A DNA stretch of 64,000 nt from assembly GCF_003315295.1 (NCBI RefSeq), contig NZ_QNRI01000002.1, forward strand, positions 539,979 through 603,978, in the 5' to 3' direction. Below, piece by piece: positions 9,703-17,687 of this stretch; position 1 is the stretch's first letter; every line of letters starts with the position of its first letter. The position numbers and the translations under genes are program-made. The stretch comes from Paraliobacillus ryukyuensis. Lineage in GTDB: Bacteria; Bacillota; Bacilli; Bacillales; Amphibacillaceae. The notes below the pieces were generated by a model. It saw only the letters and a program-made list of their open reading frames with translations, searched no databases and had not been told where the DNA came from.

Positions 9703-10628
9703 AAAACTTTGGTATAATAGGCTATTCAAACGAAAATGGCCATCCCTATTCGTTTAGTTCTATTATTAATGGGTACAACAAAGATGAATTAATAAATTCA
9801 GGATGGTCTGTTATTTATGATTATTTAAAAATTAGAGATATATCGGAATTTGGTTTGAGAAATTGCAAGGTCTCTCACGTGTGGACTCAAGATAAACTAA
9901 TAAGTGAGCAAATTGCAAAATCTTGTAATATTAATCATGTTGTGGATCATTTTGAGGAAATGTTAGATAAAGTGGATGCAGTAATAATTGCACGAGATGA
10001 TTACGAAAGCCACCTTTCAATTGCTACCCCATTCTTAGAAAAGGGGATAAAAGTCTTTATTGATAAACCACTGACATTGCGTTTAGACGAACTTAAGTTC
10101 TTTAGACCTTATCTTACAAATAATTTGTTATTCTCAACTTCTAGTATGAGATATGCAAGAGAACTAGATGGTCTAAGAGCGGATACTAATAATTTAAACG
10201 AAATTATTACAATTCAAACATCTGTACTCAATGATTGGAACAAATATGGAATACATATGATTGATGCCATACTTAGTTTTTGTAAAATCCCACCATATTC
10301 CGTAGAGTTCAAAAAAGGCAAACACGACATGTATATAGTACGTTTTCAGAATGACTTAATATGGACTATTAATGTCTTGGGAAAAAATGCATCAAAGACT
10401 TTTAGTATTCAAGTATTAACTGAAAAATGGAATAAATCTGTGGAAATTGAGGATAATTTTACTATGTTCAGAAGAATGCTGTGGAGGTTTAATGAACTAG
10501 TTCAAGATAATAAAATGTACTTTTCTTCGTCAGAAATAGTATTGTCTAATATTATATTAATGGCAGGTGAGAAATCCCGCGTAGAAAATCGAGAAGTATA
10601 TATCAATGAATATAGTGAAATTTTGTAA
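9699..10628 (+). CDS. Gfo/Idh/MocA-type oxidoreductase-like protein of the nonulosonic acid cluster
   Basis: About 309 residues beginning MKNFGIIGYSNENGHPYSFS. A Rossmann-like first half contains DAVIIARDDYESHLSIATPFLEKGIKVFIDKPL, the Gfo/Idh/MocA pattern in which the EKP lysine motif appears as DKP. The C-terminal half is poorly conserved. I prefer GTG 9699, in a GTGA overlap with the preceding stop, to ATG 9687. Being between two SDR genes, it probably works with them in making or changing the nonulosonic acid. The N-terminal motif is not the usual GxGxxG (GIIGYSNENGHPYS), so cofactor use is uncertain. Confidence 0.65.
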   Translation: MKNFGIIGYSNENGHPYSFSSIINGYNKDELINSGWSVIYDYLKIRDISEFGLRNCKVSHVWTQDKLISEQIAKSCNINHVVDHFEEMLDKVDAVIIARDDYESHLSIATPFLEKGIKVFIDKPLTLRLDELKFFRPYLTNNLLFSTSSMRYARELDGLRADTNNLNEIITIQTSVLNDWNKYGIHMIDAILSFCKIPPYSVEFKKGKHDMYIVRFQNDLIWTINVLGKNASKTFSIQVLTEKWNKSVEIEDNFTMFRRMLWRFNELVQDNKMYFSSSEIVLSNIILMAGEKSRVENREVYINEYSEIL

Positions 10629-10656
10629 GTTACTGTATTAATTTGGAGTGATAAAC

Positions 10657-11478
10657 TTGGATTTAAAAAACTTATTCAGTTTAAAAGGCGAAGTTGCTCT
10701 TGTAACTGGAGGAGCAGGTATTATAGGCAGTGCTGTGGTAGAAGGATTAGCTTATAATGGTGCAACAGTAATAGTTGCAGATATAGATTTGAAAAGAGCA
10801 ACCGATTTAGCAAATAAAATAAATGAGCAGTTGAATGAAACTACTTTACATCCAATTAAAGTAGATATTACAGATGAAGACTCAATAAAAAGCATGGTAA
10901 ATATAATAGTAAAAAAATTTAAAAAAATTGACATACTACATAACAATGCTGCTGGAAAATCGAATGATTTAAATGCTTTTTTTGAAAAGTTTGAAAAATA
11001 TTCATTAGATCAGTGGAATGAAATAATGAATACCGATATTACTAGTATGTTCTTAGTAGCGCGAGAGGTTGGCAACGTTATGTCCCAACAATCAACGGGA
11101 GGATCAATAATACAAACTTCATCTATTTATGGAATTATGGCTCCTGATAATCGAATTTACGAAGGTTCGAATTATTTAGGAAGACAAATTAATACGCCAG
11201 CAATTTATTCTACTGCAAAAGCAGGAGTGATTGGGTTAACTAAATATTTAGCAACTTATTGGGCTGATAAGGGAATTCGTGTAAATTCAATTACTCCCGG
11301 TGGGGTTGAAAGTGGACAAAATGAACAGTTCATTAAAAATTACAGTAACCGTGTACCGCTAGGTAGAATGGCAAAGGCTGAGGATATGGTAGGTGCTATT
11401 GTTTACTTAGCCTCCAATGCTTCATCGTATGTTACCGGACAAAATTTAATCGTTGATGGTGGATTGAGTGCTTGGTAA
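10657..11478 (+). CDS. Second short-chain dehydrogenase/reductase of the nonulosonic acid cluster
   Basis: A classical SDR of about 273 residues: ALVTGGAGIIGSAVVEGL near the N-terminus, HNNAAGKSN, SSIYGIMAPDNRIYEGSNY, the active-site YSTAKAGVIGLTKYLA, and a C-terminal TGQNLIVDGGLSAW. It shares the phrase 'iaPDyRlY' and the C-terminus with the SDR at 8917, so the two look like paralogues. TTG 10657 has GGAG at 10645-10648; GTG 10648 is an in-frame alternative. It is the last gene of the glycosylation cluster. Substrate unknown. Confidence 0.75.
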   Translation: MDLKNLFSLKGEVALVTGGAGIIGSAVVEGLAYNGATVIVADIDLKRATDLANKINEQLNETTLHPIKVDITDEDSIKSMVNIIVKKFKKIDILHNNAAGKSNDLNAFFEKFEKYSLDQWNEIMNTDITSMFLVAREVGNVMSQQSTGGSIIQTSSIYGIMAPDNRIYEGSNYLGRQINTPAIYSTAKAGVIGLTKYLATYWADKGIRVNSITPGGVESGQNEQFIKNYSNRVPLGRMAKAEDMVGAIVYLASNASSYVTGQNLIVDGGLSAW

Positions 11479-11580
11479 TTCAGATCATTGTTCATTTAAT
11501 TTATAATTTAAATAACTTAGCTAATATAATTACACATAATGGGATGTGCAAAAACATTTAAACTTAAAAGGAGGGATAAT

Positions 11581-11757
11581 ATGGATATCGCAGCTTTATC
11601 CACTGCAATGAGTCAAGCTAGCTTACAGCAACAAGTTTCCTTAAGTGTAACCAATAAAGCAATGGAACAATCAGAAGTAGCTAGTGAAGGACTAATTAAA
11701 ATGATGGAACAATCTGTGCAACCACATTTAGGTGGTTCTATCGACGTTAAAGCATAA
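11581..11757 (+). CDS. YjfB family putative motility protein
   Basis: A 58-residue protein (starts MDIAALSTAMSQASLQQQVS, ends QPHLGGSIDVKA) that fits the YjfB_motility family, small Bacillus proteins associated with the sigma-D/motility regulon. The function is unknown. ATG 11581 is preceded by AAAAGGAGGG, a very strong site; an upstream in-frame ATG at 11539 lacks one. It lies alone between the glycosylation cluster and flaG and is followed by a clear terminator. Confidence 0.8.
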   Translation: MDIAALSTAMSQASLQQQVSLSVTNKAMEQSEVASEGLIKMMEQSVQPHLGGSIDVKA

Positions 11758-11775
11758 CTTCTATTAAGTGAAAGT

Positions 11776-11810
11776 AAAGCATTATCACATGTTGGTGGTA
11801 ATGCTTTTTT
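11776..11810 (+). terminator. Rho-independent terminator after yjfB-like gene
   Basis: The arms AGCATTATCAC and GTGGTAATGCT pair except for one A-C mismatch around a short loop, followed by six T. It separates the yjfB-like gene from the flaG operon. Confidence 0.85.
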
Positions 11811-11894
11811 CCTTCATACTTGTTATTTACATAAAGTTATAAACACAACAATGAGTCTATAGTAGCATTTTATAAAAATCAATAGATAAAAATT

Positions 11895-11920
11895 TAACAA
11901 AAGCCAGTTATAGTCGATAT
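11895..11920 (+). promoter_or_regulatory. Candidate sigma-D promoter of the flaG-fliDST operon
   Basis: TAAC (11895-11898), 14 bases, then GTCGATAT (11913-11920) resembles the sigma-D consensus TAAA-N15-GCCGATAT, with one change in each element. It lies 36 bases upstream of flaG. The equivalent operon of B. subtilis is sigma-D dependent. Confidence 0.5.
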
Positions 11921-11956
11921 AAATAGTAACAAAATCAAAGGGAGTTGTCTTAAGTC

Positions 11957-12340
11957 ATGGGTGTGGGGAAAATACTTTCAGGATCCCAGCTTTTGCAACA
12001 GACACAATACAACGAGTTATCGACATCTGCAAGCGAAAGATCAAACGTTAATTTTAAAAATAGTGAGGAAGAAACAACCACATCGATCATTCAAAGTAAT
12101 GATATTAAATTTAGAGATAAAAAACAAGTCGAAGGAATGGTCGAAGCGTTAAATGAATTTTTGGAGCCAACGCATACCTCTATTAAGTTTAAAGTACATG
12201 ATAAACTTGATAAGTACTATGTAACAGTTGTTGACTCTGATACGGATGAACTAATAAAAGAAATTCCTCCCAAAAAACTATTGGATGTTTATGCGGCTAT
12301 GGCTGAGTTCATGGGATTCATTGTTGATGAAAAAATCTAA
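11957..12340 (+). CDS. flaG: Flagellar protein FlaG
   Basis: The 127-residue protein has a variable N-terminal part of about 55 residues and a FlaG domain, with EALNEFLEPTHTSIKFKVHDKLDKYY split over residues 65-92 and ELIKEIPPKKLLDVYAAMAEFMGFIVDEKI at the end. FlaG genes sit before fliD and influence filament length. GGAG at 11941-11944 is 12 bases from the ATG, a wide spacing. It starts the conserved flaG-fliD-fliS-fliT operon. Confidence 0.88.
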   Translation: MGVGKILSGSQLLQQTQYNELSTSASERSNVNFKNSEEETTTSIIQSNDIKFRDKKQVEGMVEALNEFLEPTHTSIKFKVHDKLDKYYVTVVDSDTDELIKEIPPKKLLDVYAAMAEFMGFIVDEKI

Positions 12341-12356
12341 AGGATGGTGTATTTAA

Positions 12357-13871
12357 ATGGTAGACGGAATTAATAGTAACTCTATGCGAATTGGTGGACT
12401 TGCATCAGGAATGGATATTGATAGTATTGTTGCAGATTTAATGAAAGCAGAGCGTATGCCACTTCAAAAGATGGAGCAAGACCAAATTTGGACGGAGTGG
12501 ACGCGTGATGCATATCGTGAAGTGAATACGAAGTTTTCTGAGTTTGAAAATATGTTCACTAAAATGAATAGAGCGAGTACGTACAAGGTGAAAACTGCTA
12601 CATCAACACAAGCAGATGCAATCACTGCAACATCTTCTTCTAATGTTTCACCAGGTTCATATAGTATTGAAGTAACACAGCTGGCGAAAAATGCTATAAA
12701 TGTTAGTCAAACTGGTATCTCAGGTGGAACAAAAATTGATCCGTTGGCACCTCTTAAAGGTCAATTAGGTGGCAGTGTTCCAGATTCATTCACGTTTAAA
12801 ACATATAAAAACGATCCAGCAGGTGAAGAACATACAATTGAAATTTCTTCAACGGACTCCCTTAATGATGTCTTAACTAAGATGTCTGACGGAACTGGCG
12901 TTAATGCCTTTTACGACGTTGCCACTGACAAAGTTGTGATGGAAACAAAATATTCAGGTGAGTATAATACTGGTGGGAATGAAATTGATTTTAGTGCAGA
13001 TAGCAGTGGTTTCTTTACTAATGTATTAAATATGGATCCAACAAAAGAAGCAGGTGGACAAGACGCTAAATTCATGTACAATGGTGGTATTGAATTAACT
13101 TCAAAAACAAATACGACGAGTGTTAACGGATTGAATTTAACGTTTAATGATGTAACAAGTGGTGAAGCAAGAATTTCAGTAACGAATGATATCGATAGTG
13201 CGGTAGATTCTATCACTAAATTTGTCAATAAATATAATGAATTAATTGAAAGTGTGAATGGCAAGGTATCTGAAAAACGAAATAGAGATTATAAACCGTT
13301 AACTTCACAGCAGAAAGAAGATATGTCTGAAAGTGAAATCGAGCTTTGGGAAGAAAAAGCAAAAAGCGGGATGCTTAGAAGTGATTCAATGCTTAGCTCT
13401 GCATTAACAGACATGCGTCAAGACTGGTATCAAACTGTTGATACAGGAAATGCTGACATCAATCATTTAAGTGCAATTGGCATCACAACTTCTACTTCGT
13501 ATGCCGATAATGGAAAGCTAGTAATTGATGAAGAAAAACTACGTTCGGCACTACAAGAAGATTCAGATGCAGTTTATAAATTATTCTATAATAAAGATGA
13601 AAACAATCAAGGTCTTGTCAACCGTTTAAAAACAACAGTTGATAATACCATGGAAACGATTAACAATCGAGCAGGGAAAAAGACTTGGACAGCAGAGCAG
13701 TACACATTAGGTAAACAATTAGCCGACATGCAAGAGAGAATAGATGCTTTTGAAGACAAACTTAGTAATACAGAAAATCGTTATTGGAAACAATTTACGG
13801 CTATGGAGAAAGCGATACAACGTATGAATCAACAATCTGCGTACCTGTCTCAACAGTTTGGTGGTATGTAA
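12357..13871 (+). CDS. fliD: Flagellar hook-associated protein 2 (filament cap)
   Basis: FliD of 504 residues: N-terminal RIGGLASGMDIDSIVADLMKAE (about 11-32) is the FliD_N coiled-coil signature and the C-terminal 100 residues (NRLKTTVDNTMETINNR to QSAYLSQQFGGM) form the second coiled-coil arm. The protein caps the growing filament outside the cell, where it helps flagellin fold and assemble; FliT is its export chaperone. The length is normal for Bacillaceae. Seventeen bases separate it from flaG. Confidence 0.95.
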   Translation: MVDGINSNSMRIGGLASGMDIDSIVADLMKAERMPLQKMEQDQIWTEWTRDAYREVNTKFSEFENMFTKMNRASTYKVKTATSTQADAITATSSSNVSPGSYSIEVTQLAKNAINVSQTGISGGTKIDPLAPLKGQLGGSVPDSFTFKTYKNDPAGEEHTIEISSTDSLNDVLTKMSDGTGVNAFYDVATDKVVMETKYSGEYNTGGNEIDFSADSSGFFTNVLNMDPTKEAGGQDAKFMYNGGIELTSKTNTTSVNGLNLTFNDVTSGEARISVTNDIDSAVDSITKFVNKYNELIESVNGKVSEKRNRDYKPLTSQQKEDMSESEIELWEEKAKSGMLRSDSMLSSALTDMRQDWYQTVDTGNADINHLSAIGITTSTSYADNGKLVIDEEKLRSALQEDSDAVYKLFYNKDENNQGLVNRLKTTVDNTMETINNRAGKKTWTAEQYTLGKQLADMQERIDAFEDKLSNTENRYWKQFTAMEKAIQRMNQQSAYLSQQFGGM

Positions 13872-13892
13872 GAAAAAAGGAGTGTTACTTAA

Positions 13893-14294
13893 GTGATGAC
13901 CTATCAACCATATGAGGCTTACAAAAATAATTCAGTAAATACAGCCTCTCCAGGTGAATTGACACTTATGCTATACAATGGATGTTTAAAATTTTTAAAA
14001 CAAGCAAAAAAGGGATTAGATGAATCTAATTTTGAATGGAAAAATGTAAATATCCAAAAGGCTCAAAATATTATTAACGAGTTAATGATAACTTTAGATC
14101 AGCAAACAGAAATTGGTAAACAAATGTTACCTTTATATGATTATATTAATCAAGCATTAATAGAAGCAAATATTAAAAATGATGCAGAAAAATTAAAGGA
14201 AGCTTATAGTTTAGTCCAAGAATTTCGTGATACTTGGAAAGAAGTGTTAAAACAAACTCGTCAGCAAAAATATGGTGATGGAGCTCGTGTCTAA
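13893..14294 (+). CDS. fliS: Flagellin export chaperone FliS
   Basis: FliS of 132-133 residues with the hallmark YKNNSVNTASPGELTLMLYN near the N-terminus. It binds the C-terminal helix of flagellin in the cytoplasm and prevents premature polymerisation. GGAG at 13879-13882 is 10 bases from GTG 13893 and 13 from ATG 13896, so the GTG may be the start. The stop overlaps the fliT start (TAATG). Confidence 0.93.
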   Translation: MMTYQPYEAYKNNSVNTASPGELTLMLYNGCLKFLKQAKKGLDESNFEWKNVNIQKAQNIINELMITLDQQTEIGKQMLPLYDYINQALIEANIKNDAEKLKEAYSLVQEFRDTWKEVLKQTRQQKYGDGARV

Positions 14295-14656
14295 TGACTG
14301 AAAGAATGAATCAATTGTATGATCTGACTAAAAATTTGTTTTTTCTATTAGATAAAAGTGTTAGTAAAAACTTAACGGAACGCGAGCAAACAATTCAAAA
14401 AGTAACGGAGTCGCTGGAAAAAAGAGAAATACTATTATCTCAAATAAAGCCACCATACACTGATGAAGAGAAAAGAGTTGGAGCTGAATTAATACCATTA
14501 GAACAAAAAATTCAGCAACGCCTTACCTTGTTATTTAACAATTTGAAATCCGATATGAAGAATGTTAAAAAACAAAAAAGTTCAAACCAAAAATATATTA
14601 ATCCATATCAATCCCTTGCTCATTTTGATGGTTCTTATCTTGATAAAAAGAAATAA
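14294..14656 (+). CDS. fliT: FliT-like flagellar chaperone
   Basis: A 120-residue helical protein overlapping the fliS stop by one base. Sequence conservation is weak, as is normal for FliT; the assignment rests on position after fliS, size and a charged helical makeup (SLEKREILLSQIKPPYTDEEK). FliT binds FliD and keeps it export-competent. The C-terminus is Lys-rich. Confidence 0.78.
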   Translation: MTERMNQLYDLTKNLFFLLDKSVSKNLTEREQTIQKVTESLEKREILLSQIKPPYTDEEKRVGAELIPLEQKIQQRLTLLFNNLKSDMKNVKKQKSSNQKYINPYQSLAHFDGSYLDKKK

Positions 14657-14660
14657 TTAG

Positions 14661-14701
14661 AAAGCGTTAATTACATTTTTTCTGTAGTTAACGTTTTTTT
14701 A
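14661..14701 (+). terminator. Rho-independent terminator of the flaG-fliDST operon
   Basis: The arms GCGTTAATTACA and TGTAGTTAACGT pair with two mismatched or wobble positions around a T-rich loop and are followed by seven T. Confidence 0.85.
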
Positions 14702-14860
14702 ATACCATTTTATAAACTGTGATTACAGCGATGTTAGAAATAGAAAAAACCATGTTCCACCAGAGATTAACTGATCGGATCATGGCTTAATAAATTTATT
14801 TTCTTTATGACATTCATTCTTTACTTTCGCTATTGTAAAGAACTTTTCTATTTATTACTA

Positions 14861-16219
14861 TTAATGAGGCCTATACGTAGAATAGGCAAAATGGTAAAGT
14901 GAATTTTCTTTGGAATCTAAAACCTTACCATTAGACATGATGTCGAACGGTATAATATCGAAATAGTGATAACTTGAATATGTTGTGTAACTGTAATTCC
15001 CTACAGCCTCTTGAATTTTAGGAATTTTAATTTTAAAGTTACCATTCCTGTCCGTCAGACCAGGTTCAATGTAGGCACGATTATTAAGTACAGTAATAAT
15101 ACGAACCTCAATATTTGTGTTTGGTACGGGTGTGCCATTTTCGTCAACAGCTTTACCTTCGACTTCCATAAAACCATCAATTCGCCATTTATACCCATAT
15201 CCATAGTTCATATATCCCTCTACATTGCCATCTGTATTAATGTTTAAAATCTCAGCAGAGGTAGCTTCTCCAGCCTGCTCCTTAATGTCTAACGTATAGG
15301 ATTGATTAGCATCGTAATCCAGAGATGTCGATTGAACTCTTAATAAATATGTTCCTGGAGGAAAACTAATTGAATATTTTTCATTATCTTCAAGACCAGC
15401 AAGACCATTTAATTCAAGATCAAATATATCAAGCTGATAGTCTGCAGATGAAGGGTTGTCCAAATTCACAGTAAGTGTCTTTTCTTGATCGACTTGAAGG
15501 ATGAACCAGTCTAGATCATAACTGTTATCTATTGTTTGACTTTGATAGATATGATTCAAATATGCTGGGGCTTGATAAATATTATCATCTGGCTCCTTTT
15601 GATCATACGAAGTAGATTGTTGCACTAAAAAGGTAAAGGGAAGATTTGGTTCTGAACCAGTCACAGAATTAACAGCAATATAATAGATACCGCCTTCGCT
15701 GATTTTGCTCAATTGCTCATTTTTTTCAGAATCATAACTTGAGATAACCTCTTCTTCTAAAGTCATGGTTTCTTCATTTAACTTAAAGAGATGTAAATCA
15801 TAATCAACAGAAGCGGATTGAACGGTTTGCATAATCACTGTTAATTTACCAGAGTTATTATGTTCAAAGCGATACCATTTTTGTTGTCCCTCTTCCGTTA
15901 TCTTATCAGTATATACCTGTCCTATTTCAATAATAGCTGGGGTGTTAGGAGAATCATTTGTCGCTTGTGAGGTAACGCTAGAAGTTATCATTCTATGTTG
16001 TTTAATGCCAAGTTTATTCTTTAAAATTGGCTGATTAGTACCTTGAGACATCTTAATACGATCCGTTGGCACTTCAAAATCTTGCATAGTATTTTTTTCT
16101 AAAGAATCTTCAACTTTTACTTTGGAGTATTCTGCTGTCTCATTTGCATGAACAGAACTTAAAGAACTTAATAGCGAAAGTGCAAGAACTACAATCAGTG
16201 AAACAAAATACTTTTTCAT
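14861..16219 (-). CDS. Secreted protein with two pre-peptidase C-terminal (PPC)-like domains
   Basis: The 452-residue protein has a Sec signal peptide (MKKYFVSLIVVLALSLLSSL, cleavage probably after VHA near residue 25). Two beta-sandwich PPC-like domains follow: about 95-195 (IEIGQVYTDKITEEGQQKWY, YYIAVNS) and about 198-310 (DQKEPDDNIYQAP, DLDWFILQV, GTYLLRVQS). A carboxypeptidase-regulatory-like domain follows at about 345-400 (EVEGKAVDENGTPVPN, GLTDRNGNFKIKI). PPC domains normally accompany secreted peptidases or surface enzymes, but no catalytic domain is seen here, so it may be a surface adhesin or carbohydrate binder. GGGAGAG precedes the ATG. It is monocistronic and convergent with fliT. 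Confidence 0.7.
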   Translation of the reverse strand: MKKYFVSLIVVLALSLLSSLSSVHANETAEYSKVKVEDSLEKNTMQDFEVPTDRIKMSQGTNQPILKNKLGIKQHRMITSSVTSQATNDSPNTPAIIEIGQVYTDKITEEGQQKWYRFEHNNSGKLTVIMQTVQSASVDYDLHLFKLNEETMTLEEEVISSYDSEKNEQLSKISEGGIYYIAVNSVTGSEPNLPFTFLVQQSTSYDQKEPDDNIYQAPAYLNHIYQSQTIDNSYDLDWFILQVDQEKTLTVNLDNPSSADYQLDIFDLELNGLAGLEDNEKYSISFPPGTYLLRVQSTSLDYDANQSYTLDIKEQAGEATSAEILNINTDGNVEGYMNYGYGYKWRIDGFMEVEGKAVDENGTPVPNTNIEVRIITVLNNRAYIEPGLTDRNGNFKIKIPKIQEAVGNYSYTTYSSYHYFDIIPFDIMSNGKVLDSKENSLYHFAYSTYRPH

Positions 16220-16584
16220 TATAATCTCTCCCTTGTAAAAATTTAACTCACTATCATTATAGCAAATTACTCTACCAAATGTTTAAATTTTTTCCACTTT
16301 TGTATATAAATTTATATTTTATAAAATAAAGTTACTCACTTTAACATATAGATTTAATTTAAGCTTTTATTATTTCTATATATTTCATTTTACAAGTGAT
16401 AAATGTATTTCAAGTCTGTTACTTGTAAATAAATTTAGGGTAGGTATGACCATTAACTAGATTTAAAGAGTATATTTACGTAGATGAATTATATAATTAG
16501 AGATTTTTGTGGTGCCCATCATAAGTCATCTATTGCTGTTAAATTTCTTAATATACTCTTTAAAATAAATTCTTCCGAATCCCC

Positions 16585-16613
16585 TTTACATATACCTCGA
16601 AATTCTATATAGT
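16585..16613 (+). promoter_or_regulatory. Sigma-A-type promoter of the padR-like operon
   Basis: TTTACA (16585-16590), 17 bases, TATAGT (16608-16613): each element has one mismatch to consensus. It is directly followed by the inverted repeat at 16619-16637. Confidence 0.65.
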
Positions 16614-16618
16614 ATAAG

Positions 16619-16637
16619 TACCTAATAAATCTAGGTA
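16619..16637. promoter_or_regulatory. Candidate PadR operator 1
   Basis: TACCTA, 7 bases, TAGGTA: a perfect 6-base inverted repeat just after the -10 element and before the padR-like start. A related repeat precedes the gene at 17688, which suggests autoregulation and shared control. Confidence 0.55.
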
Positions 16638-16646
16638 GGTGATAAT

Positions 16647-16979
16647 ATGTTTGATCGTGAATTAGTTAAAGGAAGTACATCGCTTCTTGTGCTTCAGTTA
16701 TTACTTGAGCGAGATATGTATGGCTATGAACTTGTGAAGGAAATGGATCGCCGTAGTGATTCGCATCTGCAGCTAAAGGAAGGAACTTTATATCCTGCAC
16801 TTCATAAGTTAGAGAAACAAGAGTACATTACTTTTTATTGGAAAAATCAAGAAAAGGGTCCAGCACGAAAATATTACTGTATTACGGCAGAAGGCAAGAA
16901 TATATTGGAGACCAAAACGAAAGAATGGCATCGTTATGTTCAGGTGATGAACAACTTAATTGGGAGAAGTGAATCGTGA
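16647..16979 (+). CDS. PadR family transcriptional regulator
   Basis: The 110-residue protein has a PadR winged-helix fold: [26 protein letters not shown] near the N-terminus, [19 protein letters not shown] as recognition helix and wing, then [14 protein letters not shown]. Such short PadR proteins (subfamily 2) dimerise through a C-terminal helix and repress their own operon. The stop overlaps the next start (GTGA). The downstream HAAS-domain membrane protein is the usual partner. Confidence 0.9.
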   Translation: MFDRELVKGSTSLLVLQLLLERDMYGYELVKEMDRRSDSHLQLKEGTLYPALHKLEKQEYITFYWKNQEKGPARKYYCITAEGKNILETKTKEWHRYVQVMNNLIGRSES

Positions 16980-17602
16980 CCACAGGCGATCAACGCTTTT
17001 TCCAGGCGCTTGATCAAGCACTTGGAAAACATGCGGAAAAGCAGCAAATTATCGCTGAATATCGTTCCCATATTTATGAGATGCAACAAGAAGAGGGGAG
17101 AGAGTTGGACTATCAAGAAATTGTCCAGAAATTAGGTACGCCCGAAGCTATTGCTGCGATATGGAAAGAAGCGGCGACAGTGACACCCAAAAAGATGCAG
17201 TTGTTGTTTGTTGTTTTAAATATTCTTCTTTTTCTTGTTGGCATCACGCTTACGATTGTTTATAATGTCTATCAGTTTGAGTGGATGGAAGTTGTGTGGA
17301 AGTGGCTCACTGCTCTGCCTTCGATTATTATCATTGTGTATATCGGCTTCTGGGGTTTGCTTGGTTATGAAATTGGCAAGCAATTTGGTAGCGGTGGATT
17401 GAAAATACTTCGAAGAACGTTTACATATGCGATTATCCCAAACCTAATCTTAATGTATTTAATCATATTTAAATGGATTCCGCATGAATGGTTTCAGCCG
17501 CTTTTGAATGGTTCTTTTATAGTTGTCTGTATCTTCTTAACTATCTTTTTGTATCCGATTAGCTGGATGGGGTATCGCTGGGGAAGAAAAACCTCGATTT
17601 AA
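16976..17602 (+). CDS. HAAS/DUF1700-type membrane protein, partner of PadR
   Basis: The 208-residue protein has a cytoplasmic helical N-terminus of about 75 residues ([26 protein letters not shown] over residues 32-57), the 'HAAS' pattern seen next to PadR regulators. Four hydrophobic segments follow, at about 76-97, 110-132, 146-166 and 176-195. In this family the soluble part is thought to pass envelope signals on to transcription. The GTG start overlaps the padR stop by 4 bases. Exact function unknown. Confidence 0.7.
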   Translation: MTTGDQRFFQALDQALGKHAEKQQIIAEYRSHIYEMQQEEGRELDYQEIVQKLGTPEAIAAIWKEAATVTPKKMQLLFVVLNILLFLVGITLTIVYNVYQFEWMEVVWKWLTALPSIIIIVYIGFWGLLGYEIGKQFGSGGLKILRRTFTYAIIPNLILMYLIIFKWIPHEWFQPLLNGSFIVVCIFLTIFLYPISWMGYRWGRKTSI

Positions 17603-17635
17603 CATCTTGTCCTCTTGAGAATGTATTTTTTTACT

Positions 17636-17662
17636 TATATACCTAGAAAAACTATGTATATA
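17636..17662. promoter_or_regulatory. Candidate PadR operator 2 overlapping a promoter
   Basis: TATATACCTAG (17636-17646) and CTATGTATATA (17652-17662) form an inverted repeat with one mismatch around AAAAA. It shares TACCTA with operator 1. A promoter, TTGAGA at 17615-17620 with TATACC at 17638-17643 (17-base spacing), overlaps it. Confidence 0.55.
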
Positions 17663-17687
17663 GAATAACGAAATGGTGGTGAAATAA

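Larger units (their letters stand above)
16220..16646. other. Intergenic region with a 15-bp inverted repeat pair
   Basis: These 427 bases separate two divergent genes and hold no credible ORF. The 15-base arm at 16462-16476 (TTTAAAGAGTATATT) is repeated exactly inverted at 16550-16564, enclosing 73 bases. The PadR-gene promoter and operator lie at its right end. The rest is very AT-rich. Confidence 0.7.

Noticed and set aside
14817..14842. Hairpin TTCTTTAC/GTAAAGAA as terminator of the PPC-domain gene
   Set aside because: On the minus strand no T run follows; it is only a weak candidate.
15011..15247. ORF antisense to the PPC-domain protein
   Set aside because: It lies wholly inside a gene with a signal peptide and recognisable domains, and has no family resemblance.
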